Below, piece by piece: positions 52,710 to 62,497 of a stretch of DNA of 64,000 nt (positions within the stretch are counted from its first letter, which is position 1; each line of letters opens with the position of its first letter). The translations under genes and the position numbers were made by a program. The notes under the pieces are model-generated. The model was given only the letters and a program-made list of their open reading frames with translations. It was not told the origin of the DNA and did no database searches. The stretch covers positions 1-64,000 of the forward strand of contig NZ_MUIN01000006.1 of NCBI RefSeq assembly GCF_002080045.1, written 5' to 3'. The stretch is from Pseudomonas sp. Bc-h (GTDB taxonomy: Bacteria; Pseudomonadota; Gammaproteobacteria; Pseudomonadales; Pseudomonadaceae).

Positions 52710-53677
52710 TACGCCACCTCCTGATTCAGCGGAAAGAAGCAGCGTGCAAGGCTGTGGGCTTTAGGGTCCAGAGTCGGGCGCTGCTGGCGGCATTTGTCTT
52801 GAACATATGGGCAGCGTGGCGACAGCAGGCAACCGCTCGGACGGTCGTAACGACCGGGGACGATGCCCGGAAGCGTCGACAGGCGCGCGGCACCCATGCT
52901 GTGCTCGGGAATCGCGGCCAGCAGCGCTTCGCTGTACGGGTGCGCGGGTACGTCGAACAGGCCCGGGACCTGACCGACTTCCACGGCTTGACCTGCGTAC
53001 ATCACGCACACGCGCTGAGCGGTTTCGGCCACGACTGCCAGGTCGTGGGTAATCAGTACCAGCGCCATGTCCTGCTCTTTCTGCAGGGCCAGCAGCAAGT
53101 CCATGATCTGCGCCTGAATGGTCACGTCCAGAGCGGTGGTCGGCTCGTCGGCGATCAGCAGTTTCGGCTCGCCGGCAATCGCCATGGCGATCGCGACGCG
53201 CTGGCTCATGCCGCCCGACAGTTGATGCGGATAGGCGTCCAGACGCTGTGCAGCGCCCGGAATCTCAACCTTCTGCAGCAGTTCCAGCGCACGCTGGTGC
53301 GCCGCTCTGCCAGACAGGCCGAGGTGTTGCTTGAGCACCTCTTTGATCTGGAAGCCCACGGTGTAGCTCGGGTTCAGCGCGGTCATCGGGTCCTGGAAGA
53401 CCATCGACAGATCCTTGCCGACGATCTGGCGACGCTGGCGAGCGCTCAGCTTGAGCATGTCCTTGCCGTCGAAAATCAGCGAGTCGGCGGTGACGATGCC
53501 GGGATGATCGATCAGGCCCATCAGCGCCATCATGGTCACGGATTTACCCGAGCCCGATTCGCCGACGATTGCCAGTACTTCGCCTTTGTCCACGGCCAGG
53601 TCCAGGCCATCTACGACCGGGGTGGCGGTGGCGTCGCCGAAGCGAACGTTGAGGTTCTTGATTTGTAAGAGTGGCAT
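52709..53677 (-). CDS. dppD: Dipeptide ABC transporter ATP-binding protein DppD
   Basis: A 322-aa ATPase partner of DppF. Walker [10 protein letters not shown], signature [17 protein letters not shown], Walker [13 protein letters not shown], switch LITHDLAVV, and a C-terminal cysteine cluster ([21 protein letters not shown]). I start at ATG 53677 (MPLLQIKNL), 10 bases after the dppC stop; the frame is open 15 codons further but those residues are unlike the family. Confidence 0.96.
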   Translation of the reverse strand: MPLLQIKNLNVRFGDATATPVVDGLDLAVDKGEVLAIVGESGSGKSVTMMALMGLIDHPGIVTADSLIFDGKDMLKLSARQRRQIVGKDLSMVFQDPMTALNPSYTVGFQIKEVLKQHLGLSGRAAHQRALELLQKVEIPGAAQRLDAYPHQLSGGMSQRVAIAMAIAGEPKLLIADEPTTALDVTIQAQIMDLLLALQKEQDMALVLITHDLAVVAETAQRVCVMYAGQAVEVGQVPGLFDVPAHPYSEALLAAIPEHSMGAARLSTLPGIVPGRYDRPSGCLLSPRCPYVQDKCRQQRPTLDPKAHSLARCFFPLNQEVA

Positions 53678-53687
53678 TCGGACGTCC

Positions 53688-54599
53688 TCAGGCGGCGTTC
53701 TTGAGTTTCGGGTCCAGCGCATCGCGCAGGCCGTCGCCCATCAGGTTGATTGCCAGCACGCTGAGCAAAATGGTCAGACCCGGAAGGCTCACCACCCACC
53801 AGGCGCGTTCGATGTAGTCGCGGGCCGAAGCGAGCATGGTGCCCCACTCAGGCGTTGGCGGTTGTACACCCAGACCGAGGAAGCCCAGCGCCGCAGCGTC
53901 GAGGATCGCCGAGGAGAAGCTCAAGGTCGCCTGAACGATCAGCGGCGCCATGCAGTTGGGCAGCACGGTGATGAACATCAGGCGCGGCAGGGTGGCGCCG
54001 GCCAGACGGGCAGCGGTCACGTAGTCGCGGTTCAGTTCGCCCATGACGGCCGCGCGGGTCAGACGCACATAGGACGGCAGCGAGACGATCGCGATCGCGA
54101 TCACGGTGTTGATCAGGCCAGGGCCGAGGATCGCGACAATGGCCACCGCCAGCAGCAGCGACGGCAGGGCCAGCATGATGTCCATCAGACGCATGATGGT
54201 TGGGCCGAGGATTTTCGGGAAGAAACCGGCCAGCAGACCCATGAGGATCCCCGGAATCAGCGACATCACCACCGACGACAGACCGATCAGCAGCGACAGG
54301 CGTGAGCCCTGAATCAGACGCGACAGCAGATCGCGACCCAGTTCGTCGGTGCCCAGCAGGAACCGCCATTGACCGCCCTCGAGCCAGACCGGTGGGGTCA
54401 GCAGGAAGTCACGGTATTGCTCGCTCGGATCATGTGGCGCGACCCATGGCGCGAAAATGGCGCAGAAAACGATCAGCAGCATGAACGCAAGCCCTGCAAC
54501 GGCGCCTTTGTTCTTGGCGAAGTGCTGCCAGAACTCTTTGTATACGGACGGGTAGAGCAGGCTTTGATCGACTGCTACTACGGGAGTAGGTGTGCTCAT
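53688..54599 (-). CDS. dppC: Dipeptide ABC transporter permease DppC
   Basis: A 303-aa inner-membrane permease with the N-terminal OppC-like segment ([21 protein letters not shown]), a periplasmic loop ([28 protein letters not shown]) and the EAA loop ([25 protein letters not shown]). ATG 54599 is chosen over the 14-codon longer reading because it places the family start at the N-terminus and lies 10 bases after the dppB stop. Pairs with DppB to form the channel. Confidence 0.96.
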   Translation of the reverse strand: MSTPTPVVAVDQSLLYPSVYKEFWQHFAKNKGAVAGLAFMLLIVFCAIFAPWVAPHDPSEQYRDFLLTPPVWLEGGQWRFLLGTDELGRDLLSRLIQGSRLSLLIGLSSVVMSLIPGILMGLLAGFFPKILGPTIMRLMDIMLALPSLLLAVAIVAILGPGLINTVIAIAIVSLPSYVRLTRAAVMGELNRDYVTAARLAGATLPRLMFITVLPNCMAPLIVQATLSFSSAILDAAALGFLGLGVQPPTPEWGTMLASARDYIERAWWVVSLPGLTILLSVLAINLMGDGLRDALDPKLKNAA

Positions 54600-54609
54600 A
54601 GTAGGGATC

Positions 54610-55620
54610 TCAGCGCTGATGACGAATGCGTGGGTTGGCAAAGCCGTAGAGGATGTCCACCACGAAGTTGACCAGAATCACCAGGCAGGCGATTAGCAGG
54701 ATGCCGTTCTGCACGACAGGGTAGTCACGTGCGCCAATGGCTTCGATGAGCCATTTGCCAATACCCGGCCAGGAGAAGATCGTTTCGGTCAGTACAGCAC
54801 CGGCGAGCAATGTGCCCACTTGCAGACCGAACACGGTCAGTACTGGAATCAGCGCGTTGCGCAGGCCGTGAACGAACACTACGCGGGCGGGCGACAGGCC
54901 TTTGGCCCGGGCAGTACGCACGTAATCTTCGCGCAGCACTTCAAGCATCGAAGAGCGGGTCATCCGCGCGATCACCGCCAGCGGGATGGTACCCAGCACA
55001 ATGGCCGGCAGTATCAGGTGACGCAGAGCGTCGATGAACGAACCTTCTTCATCGCTGAGCAGGGTGTCAATCAGCATGAAGCCGGTTTTGGGAGGGATGT
55101 CGTATAGCAAGTCGATACGACCCGATACCGGGGTCCAGCCCAGCGATACCGAGAAGAACATGATCAGGATCAGGCCCCACCAGAAGATCGGCATCGAGTA
55201 TCCCGCCAGCGAAATACCCATCACCCCATGGTCGAACAGGGACCCTCGTCGGAGCGCCGCGATAACCCCGGCCAGAAGCCCGAGGATGCCAGCGAATATC
55301 AACGCCGCGATCGACAGTTCCAGGGTTGCCGGGAACAGCGAGGTGAATTCGGTCCACACGCTCGTGCGCGTACGCAGCGATTCGCCGAGATCGCCATGGG
55401 CGAGCTTGCCGACGTAGTCGATGTATTGCGCATAAAGGGGTTTGTTCAGGCCAAGACGTTCCATGGCTTGGGCGTGCATTTCCGGATCGACCCGGCGTTC
55501 ACCCATCATGACTTCGACCGGGTCGCCCGGAATCAGGCGAATCAATGCGAAGGTCAGCAAGGTGATGCCGAAGAAGGTGGGTATCAATAACCCCACTCGG
55601 CGAGCGATAAAACTAAACAT
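54610..55620 (-). CDS. dppB: Dipeptide ABC transporter permease DppB
   Basis: A 336-aa inner-membrane permease: FIARRVGLLIPTFFGITLLTFALIRLIPGDPVE is the classic OppB/DppB N-terminus, the EAA loop is REDYVRTARAKGLSPARVVFVHGLRN. About six helices. A dppA-type binding-protein gene lies 75 bases upstream, so the operon reads dppA-B-C-D-F. Confidence 0.97.
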   Translation of the reverse strand: MFSFIARRVGLLIPTFFGITLLTFALIRLIPGDPVEVMMGERRVDPEMHAQAMERLGLNKPLYAQYIDYVGKLAHGDLGESLRTRTSVWTEFTSLFPATLELSIAALIFAGILGLLAGVIAALRRGSLFDHGVMGISLAGYSMPIFWWGLILIMFFSVSLGWTPVSGRIDLLYDIPPKTGFMLIDTLLSDEEGSFIDALRHLILPAIVLGTIPLAVIARMTRSSMLEVLREDYVRTARAKGLSPARVVFVHGLRNALIPVLTVFGLQVGTLLAGAVLTETIFSWPGIGKWLIEAIGARDYPVVQNGILLIACLVILVNFVVDILYGFANPRIRHQR

Positions 55621-55695
55621 CTTCTCGTGTACCTCATCTGCCGGTTAGGCGTGTACCGGCGGGGCCCGTTTTTGCGAGCCCGCCGGATTCTTCTT

Positions 55696-57303
55696 CTACT
55701 TCACCTGGGTGGTGGCGAAGTTATTAGTGGTGAGAGGGCTAATGTGATAACCCTCTACGTTGTTGCGCATTGCAGTGAACATCTTGGTGTGCGCCATGCT
55801 GATCCATGGCTGATCCTGATTGAAGATCGCCTGCGCCTGCTCATAGAGCGCGGCACGTTCGGCCGGGTCGGTTTTTTCCCGTGCCTGATCGATCAACGTC
55901 TGGAACTTCTGATTGCACCAGCGCGCGTAGTTTTCGCCGTTCTTGGCGGCCTCGCAGCTCAGGTTCGGAGTCAGGAAGTTATCAGGGTCGCCATTGTCGC
56001 CTGCCCAGCCTGCCGACACCATGTCGTGTTCGCCGTTTTTGGCGCGTTTGAGCATTTCGCCCCATTCCATGACGCGTATATCTAACTTAATGCCGACTTT
56101 CGCCAAATCCGCTTGCATCATTTGTGCCCCAAGCATCGGGTTCGGATTGGTCGGGCCGCCGCCATTGCGCGTGAACAGGGTCAGAACGGTGCCTTCGGGA
56201 ACCCCGGCCTCCTTGAGCAAGGCACGTGCCTTGTCCAGGTCGTGCGCCGGGTTTTTCAGGTCTTTGTTGTAGCCCAGCAGAGTGTCCGGGTACGGGTTGA
56301 CGCCGACGGTGGCGTTGCCTTTGCCAAACAGCGCATTCACATAGGCTTCTTTATCGAAGGCGATGTCGATCGCTTTGCGCACGCGCACATCGCTCATGTA
56401 CTTATGAGTCGTGTTCATCGCGATGTAAGCCGTGGTCATGGCATTCAGCTCGTCGACCTTGAGCGCCGGATCCTTTTTGATGCTCGGGATGTCGTCAGGC
56501 TTTGGATACAGCGCGATCTGGCACTCGTTGGCCTTGAGCTTTTGCAGACGCACGTTGTTGTCGGTGGCAATGGCCAGGATCAGCGTGTCAGCCGGTGGTT
56601 TGCCGCGGAAGTAGTCCGGGTTGGCCTTGAAGCGGACCTGAGCGTCCTTGGCGTACCGCTGGAAAACGAACGGCCCGGTGCCGATCGGCTTGCTGTTCAG
56701 GTCGTCGGTCTTGTTGGCCTTGAGCAGTTGATCGGCGTATTCAGCCGAGTAGACCGAGGCGAACGCCATGGCCACATCGGCCAGGAACGGGGCTTCGCGG
56801 CGGGTCAGGGTGAATTTGACCGTATTGTCGTCAACCTTCTCGACGCTTTTCAGCAGTTCCTTGAAGCCCATGCTCTCGAAGTAGGGGAAGCCGACCGTTG
56901 ATTGCTTGTGCCACGGATGGTTGGGGTCCAGTTGACGCTGGAAGCTCCAGACCACGTCGTCGGCATTCATGTCGCGCGTCGGCTTGAAGTAATCGGTGGT
57001 GTGGAACTTGATGCCTTTGCGCAGGTGAAACGTGTAATTGAGGCCGTCTTCACTGATTTCCCACGACTCCGCCAGAGCGGGTTCGATGTCAGTGGTGCCG
57101 GGCTTGAAGTCCACCAGACGGTTGTAAATGGTTTCCGCTGCCGCATCGGCAGTGACGGCGGTGGTGTACAGCGCCGTGTCGAACCCTTCCGGGCTGGCTT
57201 CGGTGCAGACCACCAGAGGTTTGGCCGAAACGCCGAGCGCGACGCTGAACAGCGCCAGTGCGACCGCGTTGCGCAATGTTGCGAGTTTGAATGTCGATTT
57301 CAA
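55696..57303 (-). CDS. dppA: Dipeptide/oligopeptide-binding protein (DppA type), copy adjacent to dppB
   Basis: A 535-aa periplasmic family-5 binding protein. The start is TTG 57303, because GGAGG lies 8 bases before it and a signal peptide (KSTFKLATLRNAVALALFSV, ending VSAK) begins there; ATG frames further upstream have no SD. The family stretch VCTEASPEGFDTALYTT opens the mature protein, which ends SMAHTKMFTAMRNNVEGYHI. It differs from the other three copies in its C-terminus and is the probable partner of DppBCDF. I recall its P. aeruginosa counterpart as dppA4 (PA4502). Confidence 0.92.
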   Translation of the reverse strand: MKSTFKLATLRNAVALALFSVALGVSAKPLVVCTEASPEGFDTALYTTAVTADAAAETIYNRLVDFKPGTTDIEPALAESWEISEDGLNYTFHLRKGIKFHTTDYFKPTRDMNADDVVWSFQRQLDPNHPWHKQSTVGFPYFESMGFKELLKSVEKVDDNTVKFTLTRREAPFLADVAMAFASVYSAEYADQLLKANKTDDLNSKPIGTGPFVFQRYAKDAQVRFKANPDYFRGKPPADTLILAIATDNNVRLQKLKANECQIALYPKPDDIPSIKKDPALKVDELNAMTTAYIAMNTTHKYMSDVRVRKAIDIAFDKEAYVNALFGKGNATVGVNPYPDTLLGYNKDLKNPAHDLDKARALLKEAGVPEGTVLTLFTRNGGGPTNPNPMLGAQMMQADLAKVGIKLDIRVMEWGEMLKRAKNGEHDMVSAGWAGDNGDPDNFLTPNLSCEAAKNGENYARWCNQKFQTLIDQAREKTDPAERAALYEQAQAIFNQDQPWISMAHTKMFTAMRNNVEGYHISPLTTNNFATTQVK

Positions 57304-57390
57304 GTAAACGCCCTCCGCAAGTGATGAAGCCATGAGTGAGTGGGTGATTCGGGCCAATAAGTTCTGGCCCGAACCCCACCGGTTTGGTGA

Positions 57391-58773
57391 TTACAGAATG
57401 TTGAACGGGATGGTGGTAACCAGACGGAACTCGTTGATGTTGCCGTCAGCCTGATTGGCGCTCGCACGGTGCGTGGTGTAGGTGCCGCGCATGGTCGAGG
57501 CCTTCAGCGGGCCGGACTGCATGGTGTACGAAGCACCGACGCCGTATTCGTAGTGGGTTTCGCCGTCCATGCCGCGAACGTCATAGGCCGTGCCCTTGTA
57601 GTGGGTACCGTCGATGTCGAAGCCGCGCGCCTGGTAAACGTTGAACTTCAGGCCAGGTACGCCGTAGTCGGCCATGTTCAGCAGGTAGCTCAGCTGTACC
57701 GATTTTTCGTTCGGTCCGTTGAAGTCCGAGAGCAGGGAGTTGGCCAGGAAGATGGCGTTGCTGTCGTGCACGTAGTCGAAGTAGGTGTCACCCTCGACTT
57801 CCTGATAGGCAATGCTGAAGCTGTGGGCCTTGTGGGTGGCGGTCAACGACAGGGAATAGGTGTCGTTGTCGATCGGGCCCATCTTCTTCTGACCGGAATC
57901 CTTGGTCTTGTAGTAGTTCAGGTTGGTGCTCAGGCCCAGCACGTCGGTGTCGCCCATCTCGTGCAGGAAAGAGAAGTAATACTGGTGCCAGAAGTCCTGG
58001 ACGTTGGACGCATAAAAGCTGGTGGTCAGGCTCTTGAACGGCTTGTAGTCCACACCGGCCATGTCGACATGATCGGACTCGATGTTGGCGTTGGCGGTGT
58101 ACTCGGAGCGGAACTTGGTCAGGCTCTGCTCTGAGCGCGGCGAAACACGGTCGAAGGTGCCAGCGGTGAACGACAGGTTGTTGAATTCTTCGCTGAGGAT
58201 GCTCACACCCTCGAAGCTCGATGGCAGAGCACGGTTGCCGATGTAAGCCAGTACCGGCGTATTCAGCGACTGACGGCCAGCGGTCAGGGTGGTGTTGGAG
58301 ATGCGTGCCTTGACGTTCGCCAGGCCCATCTTGCTCCATTGGCCAACCGCGTCGCCGTTGTTCTTGGTCAGCGTGCGGTTGGCGCCGCCCATCAGGTCGT
58401 CTTTGTCACGGTCCAGCGCGACGGCGTTGTAGACCGCCATCTGGGTGGCGAAACCGACGGTGCCCTGGGTGAAACCCGAGCTGTAGTCGACGATGGTGCC
58501 CTGTACCCAGTTGATACGGCGCGGGTCACGGTCAACGACCACACCGTTTTCGCTGCGGCTGAAGGTGCCGCCACGACGCAACAGTTCATTGGCATACCAG
58601 TTCCTGGTCGAACCGGTCAGTTTCGAATCCTCCAGAAAGCCTTTGGCTTCGCTCTGGGCTTTGGTTGACGCCAGTTCAGTCGGCACGAAGTCCTGACTGG
58701 TTGGCTCTGCCTGGGCCGCCACGCTCACTGCGAGCAGGGACAAGGCGAATACAGCGGTGCTGGCTTTTTTCAC
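57391..58773 (-). CDS. opdP: OprD-family outer-membrane porin (peptide type)
   Basis: A 460-aa porin with a signal peptide (residues 1-22, ending AAQA). OprD-family signs: FLEDSKLTGSTRNWYANELL after the signal, RDPRRINWVQGTIVDYSSGFTQGTVGFA, ARISNTTLTAGRQSLNTPVLAY and a barrel ending TTIPFNIL. In P. aeruginosa the OprD member in this place, OpdP, brings in dipeptides and carbapenems. Flanked on both sides by dppA-type genes on the same strand, which supports the peptide role. The symbol rests on synteny and family. Confidence 0.87.
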   Translation of the reverse strand: MKKASTAVFALSLLAVSVAAQAEPTSQDFVPTELASTKAQSEAKGFLEDSKLTGSTRNWYANELLRRGGTFSRSENGVVVDRDPRRINWVQGTIVDYSSGFTQGTVGFATQMAVYNAVALDRDKDDLMGGANRTLTKNNGDAVGQWSKMGLANVKARISNTTLTAGRQSLNTPVLAYIGNRALPSSFEGVSILSEEFNNLSFTAGTFDRVSPRSEQSLTKFRSEYTANANIESDHVDMAGVDYKPFKSLTTSFYASNVQDFWHQYYFSFLHEMGDTDVLGLSTNLNYYKTKDSGQKKMGPIDNDTYSLSLTATHKAHSFSIAYQEVEGDTYFDYVHDSNAIFLANSLLSDFNGPNEKSVQLSYLLNMADYGVPGLKFNVYQARGFDIDGTHYKGTAYDVRGMDGETHYEYGVGASYTMQSGPLKASTMRGTYTTHRASANQADGNINEFRLVTTIPFNIL

Positions 58774-58928
58774 GTTTTGAAGCTCCCGATTACTGCTTTT
58801 ATAGAGGCCGGCTTTTATGAATTAGCCGGCTTTGGTGGTGCGGCCTTGTGGGCCTTTTTTGCTCGATTGCGCGGATTGCGGATAAAGCGGTGCCAAAGAC
58901 GAAAATCGCCTGCGGCACGGTGGTACGG

Positions 58929-60530
58929 TTATTCGGCGATGGTCACGCCTGAGAAGTTGTTGCGGCCGAAAGGGCTCACCTGGAAACCCTCGACCTCAGC
59001 CCGCAGCGGCTGACTGACCGTGGAGTGAGCGATCGGTGTGATCGGCACTTGTTCCTTCAAGTAGTGCTGAGCTTTCTGGTACAGATCGATGCGTTGATTC
59101 TTGTCAGCGGTGGCGACGGCGGCCTTGACCAGCGCGTCGTATCTCTCGTCGCACCACATCGAGTAGTTGTTGCCGCCAATGGACGCGCAGCTGTAGAGCG
59201 TGCCGAGCCAGTTGTCCGGGTCCCCGTTGTCACCGGTCCAGCCGATCAGCGAAATGTCGTGCTCGCCGTTCTTGCTGCGCTTGAGGTACTCGCCCCATTC
59301 ATAGCTGACGATTCGCGTCTTGATGCCGACCTTGGCCCAGTCAGCCTGAAGCATCTGCGCCATCAGCTTGGCGTTGGGGTTGTAGGGGCGTTGCACCGGC
59401 ATGGCCCAGAGTGTCAGTTCGGTGCCTTCTTTCACGCCCGCCGCGCGCAGCAGCTCCTTGGCCTTTTCAGGGTTGTAAGGTGCGTCCTTCACCGATTCGT
59501 CGTAGCCCCATTGAGTCGGGGGCATGGCGTTCTGCGCCAGTTGGCCCGCGCCCTGATACACGGCCTTGATGATCTCCGGCTTGTTCACTGCCATGTCCAG
59601 CGCCTGACGAACCTGCAGGTTGTCGAGCGGCGCATGACGCACGTTGTAAGAGATGTAACCGAGGTTGAACCCCGGCTTCTCGATGACCTTGAGCTGTTTG
59701 TCGGCCTTCAGCGCTTCCACATCCGCAGGACGCGGATTGAAGGTGACCTGACACTCGTTCTTCTTGAGTTTCTGCACGCGCACCGATGCGTCGGTGTTGA
59801 TCGCAAAAATCAGTAGATCGATCTTTACCCGGCCCGGATCCCAGAACTGCTTGTTGGCGATATAACGAATCTGCGAGTCTTTCTGGTAGCGCTGAAATAC
59901 AAAAGGTCCGGTACCAATCGGCGATTGGTTTATATCGCGAACATCACCCGATGCCATCAGTTTGTCAGCATATTCTGCAGACAGAATGGACGCGAAGTTC
60001 ATCGCTATATTCTGAATGAATGCCGCGTCCACTTTATTCAGTGAAAACACAACTGTCATAGGTCCGGTCTTTTCAACCGACTTCAGATTCTTGTCCAGGC
60101 CCATGCTGGTGAAGTACGGGAACTCGGTGGGATAAGCGACGCGGAACGGATGGTCTTTGTGCAACATGCGATTGAAGGTGAACAGCACATCATCGGCATT
60201 GAAGTCGCGGCTCGGAGTGAACATCTTGTTGCTGTGAAACTTCACCCCTTCGCGCAGATGAAAGGTATAGGTCAGCCCGTCTTCCGAAACATCCCAACTC
60301 GTCGCCAACGCAGGTACGACGCTGGTCTGGCCGCGCTCGAACTCGGCGAGTCGGTTGTAGATCGGCTCTGCGGCATCGTTGTCGGTGCCTGAGGTGTACT
60401 GGCCGATATCGAAACCAGCAGGGCTGCCCTCAGAGCAGAACACCAGACTTTTGCTAGCCGCATTTGCGACAGGCAGAACAGCCAACAACCCTGCGGTCAA
60501 CAGTGATGGCACAACAATATTTTTACGCAT
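58929..60530 (-). CDS. dppA: Dipeptide/oligopeptide-binding protein (DppA type), third copy
   Basis: A 533-aa family-5 binding protein with a signal peptide (RKNIVVPSLLTAGLLAVLPV, ending ANA). The mature start SKSLVFCSEGSPAGFDIGQYTSGTD and the segment SYEWGEYLKRSKNGEHDISLIGWTGDNGDPDNWLG follow the same pattern as the next copy. ATG 60530 is the signal-peptide start; the open frame runs 39 codons upstream of it. It lies 155 bases upstream of the porin gene. It probably gives DppBCDF a different peptide preference. Confidence 0.93.
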   Translation of the reverse strand: MRKNIVVPSLLTAGLLAVLPVANAASKSLVFCSEGSPAGFDIGQYTSGTDNDAAEPIYNRLAEFERGQTSVVPALATSWDVSEDGLTYTFHLREGVKFHSNKMFTPSRDFNADDVLFTFNRMLHKDHPFRVAYPTEFPYFTSMGLDKNLKSVEKTGPMTVVFSLNKVDAAFIQNIAMNFASILSAEYADKLMASGDVRDINQSPIGTGPFVFQRYQKDSQIRYIANKQFWDPGRVKIDLLIFAINTDASVRVQKLKKNECQVTFNPRPADVEALKADKQLKVIEKPGFNLGYISYNVRHAPLDNLQVRQALDMAVNKPEIIKAVYQGAGQLAQNAMPPTQWGYDESVKDAPYNPEKAKELLRAAGVKEGTELTLWAMPVQRPYNPNAKLMAQMLQADWAKVGIKTRIVSYEWGEYLKRSKNGEHDISLIGWTGDNGDPDNWLGTLYSCASIGGNNYSMWCDERYDALVKAAVATADKNQRIDLYQKAQHYLKEQVPITPIAHSTVSQPLRAEVEGFQVSPFGRNNFSGVTIAE

Positions 60531-60736
60531 GACAATCCTTATCGTCTTAGAAGCGAATGACCTGCAATAGCCGGAAAACCACCGCAATCGTTTGCGCAAA
60601 TGGCTTTTCAGCGGCGAGGAAACACCCGGCCGACAGATAGATAGCAAGTATCAATTGCGGGCATCCGAGACGGTATGCCGGTCGCGCCGCACAGTAAATA
60701 CTTCAGGCTTCTTAAATAGTTGTAGGAAAAATATAT

Positions 60737-60784
60737 ATCGTTAGTAGGCAAATTCTTAGCGTTTGAAATTACGCGTCTAACGAT
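60737..60784. promoter_or_regulatory. Inverted 8-base arms in the dppA promoter region
   Basis: ATCGTTAG (60737-60744) and CTAACGAT (60777-60784) are exact reverse complements, with a centre-to-centre distance of 40 bases, on the upstream side of the dppA-type gene that starts at 60530. Two repressor half-sites are possible. Function inferred. Confidence 0.35.
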
Positions 60785-60817
60785 ATTCATTTTCGTTCAT
60801 GAATCACGCACACAACA

Positions 60818-60853
60818 ACACGGTCGCGCTATCCGAAGATAACGCGACCGTGC
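60818..60853 (-). terminator. Intrinsic terminator with UUCG loop after the dppA copy at 60869
   Basis: On the minus strand CACGGTCGCG-T-TATC, TTCG, GATA-G-CGCGACCGTG gives a 15-position stem with one mismatch closed by a UUCG tetraloop, then TTGTTGTTGTG. It lies 16 bases after the stop, so the copy at 60869-62497 is a separate transcript. Confidence 0.9.
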
Positions 60854-60868
60854 AGTCATTTAGAGGTA

Positions 60869-62497
60869 TTACTTACCGCTGACGCTCACACCGTAGAACG
60901 AGTTCAGACCGAATGGGCTGATCTTGAAGTCCTGAACTTCCTTGCGCATCGGCTGGTAGACAGTCGAGTGGGCGATTGGAGTCATTGGAACCGCGTCTTT
61001 GAGCAAGTGCTGAGCCTGTTTGTACAGCTCGGTGCGCTTGGCCTGGTCGGTGGTTTCCTTGGCCTGATGGATCAGGGTGTCGAACGGCTTGTCGCACCAC
61101 TTGGCGAAGTTGTTGCCGTTGACCGCGTCGCAGCCAAACAGCGTGCCCAGCCAGTTGTCCGGGTCACCGTTGTCGCCGCTCCAGCCAATCAGCATCGCGC
61201 CGTTTTCACCTGCCTTGGCACGCTTGATGTACTCGCCCCACTCGTAGGAAACGATCTTGGCGTTGATGCCAATCTTCTTCCAGTCGTTCTGGAGCATCTC
61301 GGCCATCAGCTTGGCGTTCGGGTTGTACGGACGCTGAACCGGCATCGCCCACAGGGTGATTTCAGTGCCCTCGGCCACGCCTGCCTTTTTCAGCAGTTCC
61401 TTGGCCTTGGCGACGTCGTACGGCGCATCCTTGATGGTGGTGTCGTAGGACCATTGGGTCGGCGGCATGGCGTTGACGGCCAGTTGGCCTGCGCCCTGAT
61501 ACACCGCGTCGATGATGGCTTTCTTGTCGACAGCCATGTCCAGCGCCTGACGAACTTCCAGTTTGGCCAGCGGGTTAGGCTTGCTGTCGCCCTTGATGGT
61601 CGGCATCACGTTGTAGGCGATGTAACCCAGGTTGAAGCCGGCCTGATCAGGCATCTTCAGCGCAGGGTCGGCCTTCAGTGGTGCGAGGTCTGCAGGACGT
61701 GGGTAGGCAGTGATCTGGCACTCGCCTTTCTTCAGCTTCTGAGCACGAACCGAAGCGTCAGTGGTGATGGCGAAAATCAGGTTATCGACTTTGACGTCTT
61801 CAGGCTTCCAGTAATCCTTGTTTCCGGTGAAACGGATATTGGAGTCTTTCTGGTAGCTCTTGAACACGAACGGACCAGTGCCGATCGGCTTCTGGTTGAT
61901 GTCTTCGGCTTTACCTTCCTTGAGCAGTTGAGCTGCGTATTCAGCGGACTGAATGGACGCGAAACTCATTGCCAGGTTCTGGATGAACGCAGCGTCGACG
62001 GTGCCGAGGGTCATTTTGACGGTGTGATCGTCAACCTTCTCGATCTTGGTGATGTTGGTGTCCATCGCCATGTCGGTGAAGTACGGGAATTCGGTCGGGT
62101 ACGCCTTACGGAACGGGTCGTCCTTGTTGATCATGCGGTTGAACGTGAACAGCACGTCATCGGCATTGAAGGTCCGCGTCGGTTTGAAGTACGGCGTGGT
62201 GTGGAACTTGACACCTTCACGCAGGTGGAAGGTGTAGGTCAGGCCGTCCGGGGAGACGTCCCAGCTGGTGGCCAAGCCTGGAATTACGGCGGTGCCGCCA
62301 CGTTCGAACTGGCTCAGACGGTTGAAAACAGTCTCGGCCGAAGCGTCGAAGTCGGTGCCGGTGGTGTATTGACCTGGGTCGAAACCAGCGGGGCTGCCTT
62401 CGGAGCAGAACACCAGGTTCGATGCTGCTTGAGCGAAGGGAGCGCTGGCGATCAAACCTGCGCCGAGAAGAAACGGAATGACCGCTTTTTTGAGCAT
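60869..62497 (-). CDS. dppA: Dipeptide/oligopeptide-binding protein (DppA type), second copy
   Basis: A 542-aa family-5 binding protein. Signal peptide LKKAVIPFLLGAGLIASAPF, ending AQA. Mature start SNLVFCSEGSPAGFDPGQYTTGTD; later EWGEYIKRAKAGENGAMLIGWSGDNGDPDNWLG. It carries an extra short segment before the KLEVRQALD helix (VMPTIKGDSKPNPLA) that is absent from the other copies. ATG 62497 is the signal-peptide start, with GGTGGCC before it. It has its own terminator and so is likely expressed separately from dppBCDF. Confidence 0.93.
   Translation of the reverse strand: MLKKAVIPFLLGAGLIASAPFAQAASNLVFCSEGSPAGFDPGQYTTGTDFDASAETVFNRLSQFERGGTAVIPGLATSWDVSPDGLTYTFHLREGVKFHTTPYFKPTRTFNADDVLFTFNRMINKDDPFRKAYPTEFPYFTDMAMDTNITKIEKVDDHTVKMTLGTVDAAFIQNLAMSFASIQSAEYAAQLLKEGKAEDINQKPIGTGPFVFKSYQKDSNIRFTGNKDYWKPEDVKVDNLIFAITTDASVRAQKLKKGECQITAYPRPADLAPLKADPALKMPDQAGFNLGYIAYNVMPTIKGDSKPNPLAKLEVRQALDMAVDKKAIIDAVYQGAGQLAVNAMPPTQWSYDTTIKDAPYDVAKAKELLKKAGVAEGTEITLWAMPVQRPYNPNAKLMAEMLQNDWKKIGINAKIVSYEWGEYIKRAKAGENGAMLIGWSGDNGDPDNWLGTLFGCDAVNGNNFAKWCDKPFDTLIHQAKETTDQAKRTELYKQAQHLLKDAVPMTPIAHSTVYQPMRKEVQDFKISPFGLNSFYGVSVSGK

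Larger units (their letters stand above)
60531..60868. other. 338-bp gap between dppA copies
   Basis: Holds the terminator of the upstream copy (60818-60853), a pair of 8-base inverted arms (ATCGTTAG / CTAACGAT at 60737-60784) and an AT-rich stretch (TATATATTTTTCC on the minus strand) that is the likely promoter of the 60530 gene. No gene seen. Confidence 0.65.
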
